DNA of 49,183 nucleotides from an uncultured Peptostreptococcaceae bacterium (GCA_947283485.1 CAMYOU010000008.1:1-49183), one strand, 5' to 3'. Numbered from the stretch's first letter, positions 1 to 7,430 are shown. Notes: generated from the letters alone by a model not told the origin. Numbers and translations are program-made.

Positions 1-252
1 CTCTACGAGGCGATGGTGACAGCGACGCCGATTCTCGCCGCGAAGCACACCTATCTCGCCGAGATCGTCGAGCGCGAGGGGATCGGACTTGCGGTCGAGC
101 ATCGCGATGCGCATGAGATTGCCGCCGCGATCGAGAAACTCCGCACGGACGAAACGCTCTACCGCGACATGAGCGGGCACGCACACGCCCTCGTCCGAGA
201 ATACGATCCCGATACGATTCGCCGCCGTTATCAGGCGGTTTTGAAAGGATGA
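1..252 (+). CDS. Glycosyltransferase (GT4-like), C-terminal fragment
   Basis: The frame is open from the first base to a TGA at 250-252, so this is the last 83 residues of a gene that begins outside the window. The pattern ATPILAAKHTYLAEIVE, then a Gly-Leu-Ala-Val strand, then a DAHEIAAAIEKL helix, is the usual nucleotide-sugar-binding end of a GT-B (family 4) glycosyltransferase. It lies 4 bases upstream of the UDP-ManNAc dehydrogenase gene. It therefore probably belongs to the same operon and builds an envelope polysaccharide. Sugar specificity cannot be told from this fragment. Confidence 0.7.
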   Translation, partial: LYEAMVTATPILAAKHTYLAEIVEREGIGLAVEHRDAHEIAAAIEKLRTDETLYRDMSGHAHALVREYDPDTIRRRYQAVLKG

Positions 253-256
253 AAAT

Positions 257-1441
257 ATGAACGAAACAGTGAACATCATCGGTCTCGGTTACATCGGTTT
301 GCCCACCGCCCTTGCCTTCGCCCAAGCGGGCGTGGAGGTCGTCGGTACCGACATCGACACGGAAAAAATTACGAAACTCACGCACGGCGAAGTGACTTTT
401 GAGGAACAAGGACTCGAAGAACTCTTCCGTCGCGCGCATGCCCATATTCATTTCACGGACAAACCCGTACCCGCGGAGATCTACATCGTGACGGCCGGCA
501 CGCCGTACATCAAAGAGACGAAAAAAGTCGATCTCAGAGCCGTCATCTCGGCAACGAAGAGTGTGCTGGGGGCGGCGCAAGACGGCGCGATTCTCGTCAT
601 CGAGTCCACCGTTTCCCCCGGTTCCATCGACGAGGAGATCCGTCCGCTTTTACCGAAAGATCGAACGATCCATCTTGCCCACGCGCCCGAGCGCATCATT
701 CCCGGCAATATGGTCTATGAACTCTTTCACAATGCACGTACCGTCGGTGCGGACGATCCCGCGATTGCCGAGCGCGTCCGCGATCTCTACGCGCGTTTTT
801 GCGGGGGGGAGATCAGCATCACCGACATTCGCACGGCGGAGATGACGAAAGTCGTCGAGAACACGTTCCGCGATATCAATATCGCCTTTGCCAACGAACT
901 CGCAAAGATCTGTCGCAAAGGCGGCATGGACGTCGCCGAGGTCATCCGCATTGCGAACAAACACCCGCGCGTCTCGATTCTAAATCCCGGTCCCGGCGTC
1001 GGCGGACACTGCATCTCCGTCGATCCGTGGTTTTTGGTCGGGGAATTTCCCGACGAAACGCCGCTCATCCGCACGGCACGCGAGGTCAATTCCTCGATGC
1101 CCGTCTTTGTCCTCGGTCGCGCCCTCGAGATCGCGAAGAAACACAAGATCGCGCCCGAGCGCATCGGACTCTACGGACTCAGTTACAAGGAAAATGTCGA
1201 CGACACGCGCGAATCCCCGACTCTCCAACTCCTCGAGAAGAGCCCGTTTGCGCATCCCGTCTACGATCCGCATGTGAAAAAAGCCGTCGTCCCCAACCAG
1301 TGTATGGACGCCGAGACTTTTCTCCAATCGTCGGATCTCATCGTCGTCATGGTCGCGCACGATGCGCTTAAAGATCTCGATCTTACGGGCAAAGTCGTCC
1401 TCGACACCAAGCGCGTCCTCGACGGAGCGTACACGCTATGA
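257..1441 (+). CDS. wecC: UDP-N-acetyl-D-mannosamine dehydrogenase
   Basis: Oxidises the C6 alcohol of UDP-ManNAc to UDP-ManNAc uronic acid with two NAD+. The 394-residue length is near the norm for the UDP-glucose/GDP-mannose dehydrogenase family. Visible are the N-terminal NAD motif GLGYIGLPTALAFA (from residue 9), the central AEMTKVVENTFRDINIAFANE helix, the catalytic cysteine C252 in GGHCISVDPWFLV, and the C-terminal domain motif GLSYKENVDDTRESP. The next gene encodes the epimerase that makes its substrate and overlaps it by ATGA at 1438-1441. That pairing favours UDP-ManNAc over UDP-glucose as substrate. Product is probably used in cell-wall or capsule polysaccharide. Confidence 0.88.
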   Translation: MNETVNIIGLGYIGLPTALAFAQAGVEVVGTDIDTEKITKLTHGEVTFEEQGLEELFRRAHAHIHFTDKPVPAEIYIVTAGTPYIKETKKVDLRAVISATKSVLGAAQDGAILVIESTVSPGSIDEEIRPLLPKDRTIHLAHAPERIIPGNMVYELFHNARTVGADDPAIAERVRDLYARFCGGEISITDIRTAEMTKVVENTFRDINIAFANELAKICRKGGMDVAEVIRIANKHPRVSILNPGPGVGGHCISVDPWFLVGEFPDETPLIRTAREVNSSMPVFVLGRALEIAKKHKIAPERIGLYGLSYKENVDDTRESPTLQLLEKSPFAHPVYDPHVKKAVVPNQCMDAETFLQSSDLIVVMVAHDALKDLDLTGKVVLDTKRVLDGAYTL

Positions 1442-2514
1442 AGAAACTCCTCCTCGTCTTCGGCACGCGACCCGAGGCGATCAAGATGGCACCCGTCGCG
1501 GCGGCACTCCGGGACGCCTTTGAGACGAAAATCGTCCTCACCGGGCAACACGAAATGGCGCGCGACGTACTCACTTCGTTCGATCTCACGCCCGACTACG
1601 ATCTCGCAATCATGAAAGAGCGCCAGACGCTCACCGACATCGCGATCGGCGTGCTCGAGAAACTCCCGCCCGTCTACCGCGCGGAAAAACCGGACATGGT
1701 GCTCGTCCACGGCGACACCTCGACTTCTTTTTTCGCCGCGCTCGCCGCTTTTTACGAGCGCATTCCCGTTGCACATGTCGAAGCGGGCCTCAGGACCTAC
1801 AATCGCTACGAACCGTATCCCGAGGAATTCAATCGCCAGGCGATCTCGTCCCTCGCGGAACTCCATTTTGCCCCGACCGAACGCGCCAAGGAACATCTCC
1901 TTGACGAACACATCGACCCCGCGAGGATTTTTGTCACGGGCAACACCGTCATCGACGCGCTCTTAACTCATGTGGAGAAAACCGCTCCCGCAGACAAACG
2001 CAAGATCCTCGTCACCATGCACCGCCGCGAAAACGTGGGCGAACGCATGGCAAGCGCCTTTCGCGCGTTTCGACGCATCGTGGACGATTTTGACATCGAG
2101 ATCGTCTACCCCGTCCATCCCTCGCCCGCCGTCCGCGAACTCGCGAAGAAAACCCTCACGCATCCGAAGATTCATCTCGTCGAACCGATGAATCCGATCG
2201 AATTTTATCGCGCGATGAACGAGAGTTTCTTCATTGCGACCGATTCCGGCGGCGTCCAAGAGGAAGCCCCCGCGCTCGGTAAACCCGTACTCGTGCTCCG
2301 CGAAACGACCGAACGACCCGAAGGCGTCGAGGCCGGCACGCTGAAACTCATCGGTACCGAAGAGGACGACGTCTATCGCGCCATGGCGACACTTCTTACG
2401 GACGAAGCCGCATACACGCGCATGGCGAAAGCCGTGAATCCCTACGGCGACGGACACGCATCCGAACGCATTCGAGCACATCTCACAGACTATTTTCAAA
2501 AGGAGGACGCATGA
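1438..2514 (+). CDS. wecB: UDP-N-acetylglucosamine 2-epimerase (non-hydrolysing)
   Basis: Interconverts UDP-GlcNAc and UDP-ManNAc in the cytoplasm, supplying the dehydrogenase encoded just upstream. The 358 residues begin with the family signature FGTRPEAIKMAPV. Acidic residues equivalent to the E. coli catalytic set are seen at D93 (VHGDTSTS), E115 (HVEAGLRT) and E129 (PYPEEFNRQ); TMHRRENVGER follows at about residue 194. The donor-binding end has DSGGVQEEAPALGKPVLVLR. The start codon overlaps the stop of wecC (ATGA), and the stop overlaps the next start in the same way, so the genes are translationally coupled. Confidence 0.9.
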   Translation: MKKLLLVFGTRPEAIKMAPVAAALRDAFETKIVLTGQHEMARDVLTSFDLTPDYDLAIMKERQTLTDIAIGVLEKLPPVYRAEKPDMVLVHGDTSTSFFAALAAFYERIPVAHVEAGLRTYNRYEPYPEEFNRQAISSLAELHFAPTERAKEHLLDEHIDPARIFVTGNTVIDALLTHVEKTAPADKRKILVTMHRRENVGERMASAFRAFRRIVDDFDIEIVYPVHPSPAVRELAKKTLTHPKIHLVEPMNPIEFYRAMNESFFIATDSGGVQEEAPALGKPVLVLRETTERPEGVEAGTLKLIGTEEDDVYRAMATLLTDEAAYTRMAKAVNPYGDGHASERIRAHLTDYFQKEDA

Positions 2515-3071
2515 CGACCATCTATCTCTACGGACTCGATTCCGTTCACGACGAAAACATGAACGCCCTCGCCGCACGCTATGGCTATGAGGTCGTGCGC
2601 TGGGACGAAAAAGATCTCGGCCACGTCGTCGGACATCTCACGGGACGCGCGGACTATCCCGCGGACACGGTTCCCGTTCCGCACATCCCCAAGACGACGT
2701 TTCTTCTCTTCGACGAACTTCCGCGCGAGACACTCGGGGACTTCATCGCCGATCTGCGCGAAGAAGTCGGCTATTTTCCGCACAAGGCGAGTACGACGAA
2801 GAACAATCTCACATGGCGACTCGTCGACCTCATCTCGCACAATGTCGAGGAACACGCCGTCATGGAAAAACTCACGCGCGTGATGCGCCTCTTGCCGCTT
2901 GCCGAGAGCGTCCGTGAACGTTTCCCGGACGATGCAAAACTCGCGCAAGCGATCGACGCCGCAAAACCCTACACAAAGCCGCGCGAAGTCGAAGCGGACG
3001 AAATCACCGCCTGCTACGAAAACCTCCTCGCGGCACTCGCCCCCTACGAACAACTCTTCCAAAAATCCTAA
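2511..3071 (+). CDS. DUF3783-family protein of unknown function
   Basis: A 186-residue soluble protein without signal peptide or membrane segment. Residues about 63-115 (FLLFDELPRETLGDFIADLR, then a HKASTTKNNLTWRLVDLISH segment) resemble the short DUF3783 domain seen in Firmicutes. The N-terminal 60 residues begin MTTIYLYGLDS and look like a small alpha/beta fold. The C-terminal half is helical and charged. The start overlaps the wecB stop by four bases, so it is the last gene of the operon, although a role in polysaccharide synthesis does not follow from that. No catalytic residues can be assigned. Confidence 0.7.
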   Translation: MTTIYLYGLDSVHDENMNALAARYGYEVVRWDEKDLGHVVGHLTGRADYPADTVPVPHIPKTTFLLFDELPRETLGDFIADLREEVGYFPHKASTTKNNLTWRLVDLISHNVEEHAVMEKLTRVMRLLPLAESVRERFPDDAKLAQAIDAAKPYTKPREVEADEITACYENLLAALAPYEQLFQKS

Positions 3072-3185
3072 GACGCGGAAATTTTTCCAACATTCGCAAC
3101 TCTTTGAACAACGATTTTCGACACGCTCGGGATTGTTTCACGATAGGATTTGAGAAGGGAGTCAGTGAAAGAAAGAGAATGAAGC

Positions 3186-3626
3186 ATGATGACGTTTGTA
3201 AAAATGCACATCGAAGATATCGATTCCGTACTGGATTTGTATATCGATTACTATAATGAAAAAGAAGGGGCCTGCTGGTCTAAAGATCTGGCTTATAAGA
3301 GGATTCACCAGGTATTGACCATGGAAGGCTCCTATGCACTTGCATTGAAAGAAACAAATACTGTCGTCGGTTTCGCCATGGGCTACTTGAAGCAATATGA
3401 CGATCTCGTTGGATACACACTGGAGGAAATCATCATCGACTCTAAATTTCAAAATCGAGGACTTGGAAGTACATTGTTGGCGGAACTGGAAGAACGGGTA
3501 AAAAGATTGGGAGCATCATGCGTTGAATTGAAATCGGTAAATGATACAATGCACCATCATTTTTACGGCAAGAACGGTTATGAAGATTCTCACAGCTTTG
3601 TAGATAAAGTAAAGTGGATCGCTTAG
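3186..3626 (+). CDS. GNAT-family N-acetyltransferase
   Basis: A 146-residue acetyl-CoA-dependent acyltransferase of the GNAT fold. The acetyl-CoA pyrophosphate-binding motif A is clear: EEIIIDSKFQNRGLGSTLL (about residues 81-99), containing the Q/R-x-x-G-x-G signature QNRGLG. The C-terminal motif HHFYGKNGYED is the usual GNAT end. Either of two consecutive ATGs (3186 or 3189) could be the start; neither has a strong Shine-Dalgarno site. It is visibly AT-richer and uses different codons (AAA, TAT, GAA, TTG) than the genes to its left, which suggests later acquisition. A terminator follows at 3750. Substrate unknown. Confidence 0.82.
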   Translation: MMTFVKMHIEDIDSVLDLYIDYYNEKEGACWSKDLAYKRIHQVLTMEGSYALALKETNTVVGFAMGYLKQYDDLVGYTLEEIIIDSKFQNRGLGSTLLAELEERVKRLGASCVELKSVNDTMHHHFYGKNGYEDSHSFVDKVKWIA

Positions 3627-3749
3627 ACGACCACTCCGTTTCATTCAGTCCGCGCATATGAAAGAAGTGCACGGAGCGTTTTATTTCACAAATGGATTGC
3701 GAACAATATTGAAATAAATAATCGTGAACGTTTCCTTAAGATCATCTAT

Positions 3750-3778
3750 AAGCACTCTCGAATCTGAGAGTGCTTTTT
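3750..3778 (+). terminator. Rho-independent terminator after the GNAT gene
   Basis: Perfect 10-bp stem AAGCACTCTC / GAGAGTGCTT with a 6-base loop, followed by T residues. It lies 124 bases after the acetyltransferase stop. Confidence 0.85.
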
Positions 3779-3877
3779 CATTTCCAGACAAAAAAATCCA
3801 TTGTGATGAAGCCGATCCGATCGCATTGTTCCGATCATCGCGTTCTATTGTTCCGATTTAATGAAATTTTCCCCATC

Positions 3878-3940
3878 AAAAAACGCAGGGCATCTTCGCC
3901 TTGCGTTTTTGTTTGCGTATATTTACCGTCTCGGTTGTTC
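3878..3940 (-). repeat. Terminator/gene-tail repeat, copy A
   Basis: A hairpin AAAACGCAGGG / CCTTGCGTTTT (3880-3910) is followed by TTTGCGTAT and then by CGTCTCGGTTGTTC. The hairpin half matches copy B (4731-4788) with two differences in 44 bases. The right half matches the last codons of htrA and its downstream sequence (copy C, 5413-5474). Read on the minus strand, the relic ends Glu-Gln-Pro-Arg-Arg-stop, against Glu-Gln-Pro-Arg-Gln-stop in htrA. The rest of any such gene is missing. Confidence 0.75.
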
Positions 3941-3991
3941 CCGGTTCCATCTTGCATTTTGCCGGTTCGTCACACACTGCTCTATGCGAAT

Positions 3992-4002
3992 CCATTTAAT
4001 GG
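3992..4002. promoter_or_regulatory. Possible operator palindrome upstream of the XRE regulator
   Basis: CCATTTAATGG is a near-perfect inverted repeat 10 bases before the -35 box. The octamer ATGGAAAG overlaps it (3999-4006) and recurs just after the -10 box (4042-4049). Direct repeats framing a promoter are typical binding sites for small autoregulatory XRE proteins. The assignment is inference. Confidence 0.35.
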
Positions 4003-4011
4003 AAAGTCTGC

Positions 4012-4040
4012 TTGACATTTCTTTCGACGGGTGTTATTTT
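4012..4040 (+). promoter_or_regulatory. Sigma-A-type promoter of the XRE/membrane protein cassette
   Basis: TTGACA (4012-4017), 17-base spacer, TATTTT (4035-4040), with an upstream TG giving an extended -10. It is followed by a GGGAGGT ribosome site at 4064 and the GTG start at 4079. Confidence 0.75.
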
Positions 4041-4078
4041 TATGGAAAGCAAACTTGTCATCAGGGAGGTTATGAAAT

Positions 4079-4291
4079 GTGAAAAATCAACTGGAAGAGA
4101 TCCGCAAAGAACGCGGAATTACGCAGGAGGAGCTGGCGCGTGCGCTCGAAGTGTCGAGGCAGACGATTGGTTCTTTGGAAAACGGAAGATACAATCCGTC
4201 CATCATCTTGGCTTTTAAGATTGCCAAGTTCTTTCATTTGACGGTTGAAGATGTATTTATCTATGAGGAGGATGAACATGAAAAAGAATAA
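4079..4291 (+). CDS. XRE-family (Cro/CI-type) transcriptional regulator
   Basis: A 70-residue stand-alone helix-turn-helix DNA-binding protein. Residues 4-60 form the HTH_3 domain: IRKERGITQEELARALEVSR as helices 1-3, then QTIGSLENGRYNPS as recognition helix and turn. It has no sensor or dimerisation domain. The start is GTG at 4079, set by GGGAGGT nine bases upstream; an ATG at 4072 is in another frame. The downstream membrane-protein gene overlaps its 3' end by 14 bases. Such regulator plus small membrane protein pairs are common in Firmicutes, and the regulator usually controls its own operon. Confidence 0.9.
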   Translation: MKNQLEEIRKERGITQEELARALEVSRQTIGSLENGRYNPSIILAFKIAKFFHLTVEDVFIYEEDEHEKE

Positions 4292-4700
4292 CCATGGGTC
4301 AGATTGGTTCTTAACGGTATTGGGAATCGGATTCGTCGGCATCGGTTTTGCGGCGCATCAAAATGAAACCTTGGCAACCCTTGCGTATTTGTTGATCGGA
4401 TTGGGTTGTGGAATATTTGGGCATTTTTCGGGAAAACTTATGAAATGGTACGCGGTCAAAGACCACGAGGAACTCGTAAAACAAATGGAGATCGAAGCAA
4501 AAGATGAACGAAATCTCTTGATTGCGGAAAAATCCAAGGCGAAAGCTTACGATCTTGTGACGTCTCTTTTTGTTTCCATGCTTCTCGTATTTGCCTTGAT
4601 GGGTGTCGATCGAGCGGCTCTTCTCTTTACCGTTGTGATTTATCTTGCCTTGCAGGGCTACGCTCTGTATTGGCGTTTTGTATTCAACAAAAGGATGTAA
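4278..4700 (+). CDS. Membrane protein paired with the XRE regulator
   Basis: 140 residues from the ATG at 4278, chosen because GAGGAGG lies 6 bases before it; an in-frame ATG at 4272 is possible. Four hydrophobic segments are visible: about residues 8-22, 31-50, 92-110 and 114-131, as two pairs. Between the pairs is a conserved-looking cytoplasmic motif KDERNLLIAEKSKAKAYDL. The KDER-N-x-x-I...KAKAY pattern is shared by uncharacterised membrane proteins encoded beside XRE regulators. Function unknown; an envelope-stress or antimicrobial-sensing role is speculation. The gene overlaps the regulator and is AT-richer than the window average. Confidence 0.8.
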   Translation: MKKNNHGSDWFLTVLGIGFVGIGFAAHQNETLATLAYLLIGLGCGIFGHFSGKLMKWYAVKDHEELVKQMEIEAKDERNLLIAEKSKAKAYDLVTSLFVSMLLVFALMGVDRAALLFTVVIYLALQGYALYWRFVFNKRM

Positions 4701-4730
4701 AACGGGTCGGTTAGAATCCAATCCACATAA

Positions 4731-4788
4731 AAAAAACGCAGGGCCTCTTCGCCTTGCGTTTTTCTTTGCGTATTTTTTCGCGTCTCGG
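4731..4788 (-). repeat. Terminator repeat, copy B
   Basis: Hairpin AAAAAACGCAGGGC...GCCTTGCGTTTTT (4731-4763), then TTTGCGTATTTTTTCGCGTCTCGG. It is nearly the same as copy A at 3878. It lies between the convergent membrane-protein gene and lipoprotein gene and can terminate both. Copies A and B form direct repeats around the XRE cassette. Confidence 0.8.
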
Positions 4789-4820
4789 CGCATCGCTCGG
4801 GATGTTTTTTATGTTCTTCA

Positions 4821-5312
4821 TCAAGTGTCAAGTTTATAGTAATAGAGGATCTTCGTGTCCGAGTCATAGAGACCGATTGTGAAATTCAACGAATGTCTTG
4901 CGAGCAGGTCGGCGTTCTTCGTCTTTTCGTTCGTTGCCTGTCTATCGATAAGGGTATAGTATCCGCGATGAATCTTCGGCACGAGGGCTTGGCCTTCCGT
5001 GTCGCAAAGATACGGTCCCACGGTATCCGTCCCGTCCGTCCTGCCATACACCAGCGTCTGCGCAGTTCGGTCGAGCGGAAAAGACTGCCAGGAGTGATCG
5101 GAGCGAATGCTAGCTTCCACGGCGTCGTCGTGAAGCTTCAGAGCAAGAAATGTTGTTCCGTCTCCGTTGCCGCTATGCGTGTCAAAACTCGAAATTTCCT
5201 CCCCGTAAGCAAGATTGAGTCCGAGTTCTTTGGCGGCCTGATCGCGCGGTGATCTCGCGCAGGCGACAAGAAAGAGAAGCAAAAGGACGAGTGGAAAACA
5301 TATTTTTTTCAT
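4821..5312 (-). CDS. Lipoprotein of unknown function
   Basis: 163 residues. The start at 5312 is preferred over an upstream in-frame ATG because a GAAAGGGGG site precedes it and because a lipoprotein signal follows immediately: MKKICFPLVLLLLFLVAC with the lipidated Cys at residue 18. The mature part contains YGEEISSFDTHSGNGDGTT, a Leu-rich strand, PLDRTAQTLVYG, and the C-terminal YDSDTKILYYYKLDT. I recognise this pattern (FDTH-x-G-x-GDGTT, then a tyrosine-rich end) as a recurrent small lipoprotein type in clostridia, but know of no function. It is probably anchored on the outer face of the membrane. Confidence 0.8.
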   Translation of the reverse strand: MKKICFPLVLLLLFLVACARSPRDQAAKELGLNLAYGEEISSFDTHSGNGDGTTFLALKLHDDAVEASIRSDHSWQSFPLDRTAQTLVYGRTDGTDTVGPYLCDTEGQALVPKIHRGYYTLIDRQATNEKTKNADLLARHSLNFTIGLYDSDTKILYYYKLDT

Positions 5313-5412
5313 TGAAACCCCCTTTCTTTTTCGGCGACGACGGCAAACTCGCACGAATGAAAGTCACCGCGCGAAACATCTCGAGCCATTGAAAATTTCT
5401 CATACGATGCAA

Positions 5413-5474
5413 GAAAACGCCCGTATCGAACGAGCGTTTTTGTTTGCATATTCTCTTTACTGTCTCGGTTGTTC
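5413..5474 (-). repeat. htrA terminator and last codons (repeat copy C)
   Basis: On the minus strand the last five codons of htrA are followed by TTTGCATA-like sequence and a hairpin AAAACGCTCG / CGGGCGTTTT (plus-strand 5414-5439) that should end htrA transcription. The segment is the source-like version of the relic in copy A (3878-3940). Confidence 0.7.
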
Positions 5475-6632
5475 GCCGAGGACGACGGGGAGCGGTTCGT
5501 TCTGACCGTAGACGGTGAGTTTCACCGTGTCGCCGACTTCGTGCGCGATGAGGATTTTTTTGAGATCATTCATGCCGCGCACTTTGACGCCGTCAATCTC
5601 GGTGATGACGGTGCCTTCCTTGAGTCCGGCTTTCGCAACGGGGCCGGTTTTCTCGACGCTCATGACGACAACACCTTGGTCGACGGGGAGTTTCATGCCC
5701 GAGGCGCGATTGTAATACGCCGCATCGACGCCGCCGATGCCGAGATAGGCCGCGCGGTAGGAGCCGGTCGCGACGACTTTCGTAATGATGTCGCGCGCGA
5801 TATTGATGGGGATGGCGAAGCCGAGTCCCTCGCCCGCGAGGTTCTTGATGGTGTTGATGCCGACGAGTTCGCCGCGTTCATTGAGGAGCGCGCCGCCGGA
5901 ATTGCCTTTGTTGATGGCGGCATCAAGCTGAATGAGTCCCGTCATCGTGGTGTTCCCGACGAAAACGGTGCGATCGAGTCCGCTGATGTATCCGCTCGTG
6001 AGCGTCGACGCGAGTTCGAGTCCCAGGGGATTGCCGATGGCGATCGCCTTGTCGCCTACGCGTACCGCGTCGGAGTCGCCGATTGTGACGGGTTGCAGTC
6101 CCGTCTCTTCGACTTTGAGAATCGCGAGATCGAGCGACGGATCGACCCAGATGAGTTTCCCTGCCGTCATCTTGCCGTCATAGAGACGCACGGTGTACTT
6201 CTCCCCTTTGCCGTTCGCGACGACATGCGCGTTCGTGAGGATATAGCCGTCCGAGGAGACGATGACGCCGCTACCCACGCCCTCGGCGAGACTCGAGCCG
6301 AAGAGCGACTCGACTTTCTCCGTCGTGGAAATGCCGACGACCGACGGCAAGACCGCCTCGGCGACTCGTCGTTCGACATTCGGCGCAACTTCTTCTCCCG
6401 TTGCGACGATGGCGGGCGGCGTTGCCGGTGCGGCAGAAAAGACGCCCTTCCCCGTAAAGTGCGGCACGGCGACCACGAGGACGAGTGCCGTCACGAGAAT
6501 GCCCGCGATAAAAGCGAGCCAAGTATGCGTGCGATTGTGTTTTAATTCTTCGCGAATCATTTCGCGGACATGTTTTTCGGAATATTCCTCGGGATACGCC
6601 CCGAGACCTTCGTAAGTATCTTTGAAATCCAT
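5457..6632 (-). CDS. htrA: HtrA/DegP-type membrane-anchored serine protease
   Basis: 391 residues; the ATG at 6632 is chosen because AAAGGAGG lies just before it. An N-terminal cytoplasmic tail (1-36) and one membrane segment (about 38-57) are followed by a linker and a trypsin-like domain. The catalytic triad is complete: H136 in TNAHVV, D168 in SLDLAILKV, S245 in GNSGGALL. One PDZ domain follows (about residues 295-385, YLGIGGVDAAYYNR to VKLTVYG). This architecture matches Firmicutes HtrA/HtrB, which degrade misfolded secreted proteins at the cell surface. It stands alone, with a terminator before it (6753) and one after (5413). Confidence 0.93.
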   Translation of the reverse strand: MDFKDTYEGLGAYPEEYSEKHVREMIREELKHNRTHTWLAFIAGILVTALVLVVAVPHFTGKGVFSAAPATPPAIVATGEEVAPNVERRVAEAVLPSVVGISTTEKVESLFGSSLAEGVGSGVIVSSDGYILTNAHVVANGKGEKYTVRLYDGKMTAGKLIWVDPSLDLAILKVEETGLQPVTIGDSDAVRVGDKAIAIGNPLGLELASTLTSGYISGLDRTVFVGNTTMTGLIQLDAAINKGNSGGALLNERGELVGINTIKNLAGEGLGFAIPINIARDIITKVVATGSYRAAYLGIGGVDAAYYNRASGMKLPVDQGVVVMSVEKTGPVAKAGLKEGTVITEIDGVKVRGMNDLKKILIAHEVGDTVKLTVYGQNEPLPVVLGEQPRQ

Positions 6633-6655
6633 AGGCTTCCCTCCTTTGAGAAACG

Positions 6656-6661
6656 AGCATA
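6656..6661 (-). promoter_or_regulatory. Extended -10 element upstream of htrA
   Basis: On the minus strand TGCTATGCT (extended -10) lies 23 bases before the htrA start codon. No convincing -35 box is seen at 17 bases. Confidence 0.35.
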
Positions 6662-6752
6662 GCACGCGCTTGTGACAAAAGATTTACAACAACGAAGGAA
6701 GATAAGATTTTTCTTTTTCCGCGATTGCCGCCGTCGTACCGTTTTTTCCATC

Positions 6753-6774
6753 AAAAAACCCGGCTCTTGCCGGG
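6753..6774 (-). terminator. Terminator after the small membrane protein cluster
   Basis: Perfect stem CCCGGC-TCTT-GCCGGG (6759-6774) followed on the minus strand by six T residues. It closes the ttcA operon, directly after the last stop codon (6776). Confidence 0.85.
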
Positions 6775-6775
6775 A

Positions 6776-6970
6776 TTATCGCCACAGTCCTTCGTAGAAT
6801 GCGAGGATCATGGGATAGAAGAAGAGGATGAGTCCGCCGAGGAAAAAGAGATACGCGCCGCGTAAATACGTTAAGCGCATTTTTTTCGGGCGGACGAAGA
6901 CGAGGACGACGAGGACGAGTGCACAGGCGAGTGCACCGACGCCGATTTTTGGAATCCAAGATGTGAACAT
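6776..6970 (-). CDS. Small membrane protein (unit 2, type A)
   Basis: 64 residues starting MFTSWIPKIGVG, with two membrane helices (about 8-26 and 39-60) separated by a basic loop RPKKMRLTYLRG. A TAAGGAGG site precedes the ATG. It resembles the 82-residue product of 7182-7430: both start MFTS, both have a basic loop, then an FFLGG/FFVSG-I-L/F-x-x-FYP helix. This suggests a duplicated gene. Last gene of the ttcA operon. No known function. Confidence 0.75.
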   Translation of the reverse strand: MFTSWIPKIGVGALACALVLVVLVFVRPKKMRLTYLRGAYLFFLGGLILFFYPMILAFYEGLWR

Positions 6971-6979
6971 AGTTCCTCC

Positions 6980-7180
6980 TTAGAGAAAATGTACGGCGAC
7001 GACGGCGACGGAAAATCCGGTCGCGATGCCGATCGCAATGCCTGCGGCGTAGAGGAAACGCTTGGTGTGCCTGCGCTTGCGTTCATAGACAAAGATCCCG
7101 TAGAAGAGAAAAGTCAAGAAGACAAAAAGCGGGATGCCGTAGCGTGCAAAGATGCCGAGTGCCTTTATAAGAATCTCCAT
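6980..7180 (-). CDS. Small membrane protein (unit 2, type B)
   Basis: 66 residues, MEILIKALGIFARYGIPLFV at the N-terminus, two hydrophobic helices (about 14-30 and 42-65) around a strongly basic loop ERKRRHTKR. It shares the pattern aromatic-G-(I/L)-P-(L/I), helix, basic loop, helix with the 65-residue protein encoded at 7430-7627. It lies 1 base after the preceding gene and 9 before the next. The GGGGGTG before the ATG is a usable ribosome site. Function unknown. Confidence 0.7.
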   Translation of the reverse strand: MEILIKALGIFARYGIPLFVFLTFLFYGIFVYERKRRHTKRFLYAAGIAIGIATGFSVAVVAVHFL

Positions 7181-7181
7181 C

Positions 7182-7430
7182 TTACACCCCCAGAAGAATT
7201 TGCGCGGCGGTCAAGTACACGGGATAAAAGAGCGAAAAGATGCCCGAGACGAAGAAGACGAACGATCCGTCGAGTCCCGCGCGGCGTTTTCCTTGGTGCT
7301 TGTAATTGACGATGCCGTAGAGGAAAAAGAGCACGCCGAGAGCGATGAGGACGATGCCCGCGATCTTCGTGACGCGGACGATCATGGGTCCGTAGCCCGA
7401 GAACGCGCGTGCGAGTAAGGATGTAAACAT
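7182..7430 (-). CDS. Small membrane protein (unit 1, type A)
   Basis: 82 residues from the second of two adjacent ATGs (7430), chosen for its better spacing to GGAGGTGT and because MFTS then aligns with the paralogue at 6970. It has helices at about 22-40 and 56-78 with the basic stretch NYKHQGKRRAG between. The start codon overlaps the stop of the gene before it. Second gene of the duplicated pair; function unknown. Confidence 0.75.
   Translation of the reverse strand: MFTSLLARAFSGYGPMIVRVTKIAGIVLIALGVLFFLYGIVNYKHQGKRRAGLDGSFVFFVSGIFSLFYPVYLTAAQILLGV

Larger units (their letters stand above)
3627..4078. other. Intergenic stretch with two terminators, a gene-tail relic and a promoter
   Basis: No gene is seen here. 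It holds, in order, the GNAT terminator (3750-3778), a terminator repeat (3878-3915) followed by a relic resembling the 3' end of the htrA gene (to 3940), an imperfect palindrome CCATTTAATGG (3992-4002), and the promoter of the XRE regulator (4012-4040). The part before 3750 shows nothing recognisable. Confidence 0.6.

Noticed and set aside
3878..4788. Insertion sequence around the XRE cassette
   Set aside because: The flanking repeats are direct terminator copies, without a transposase gene or inverted ends.
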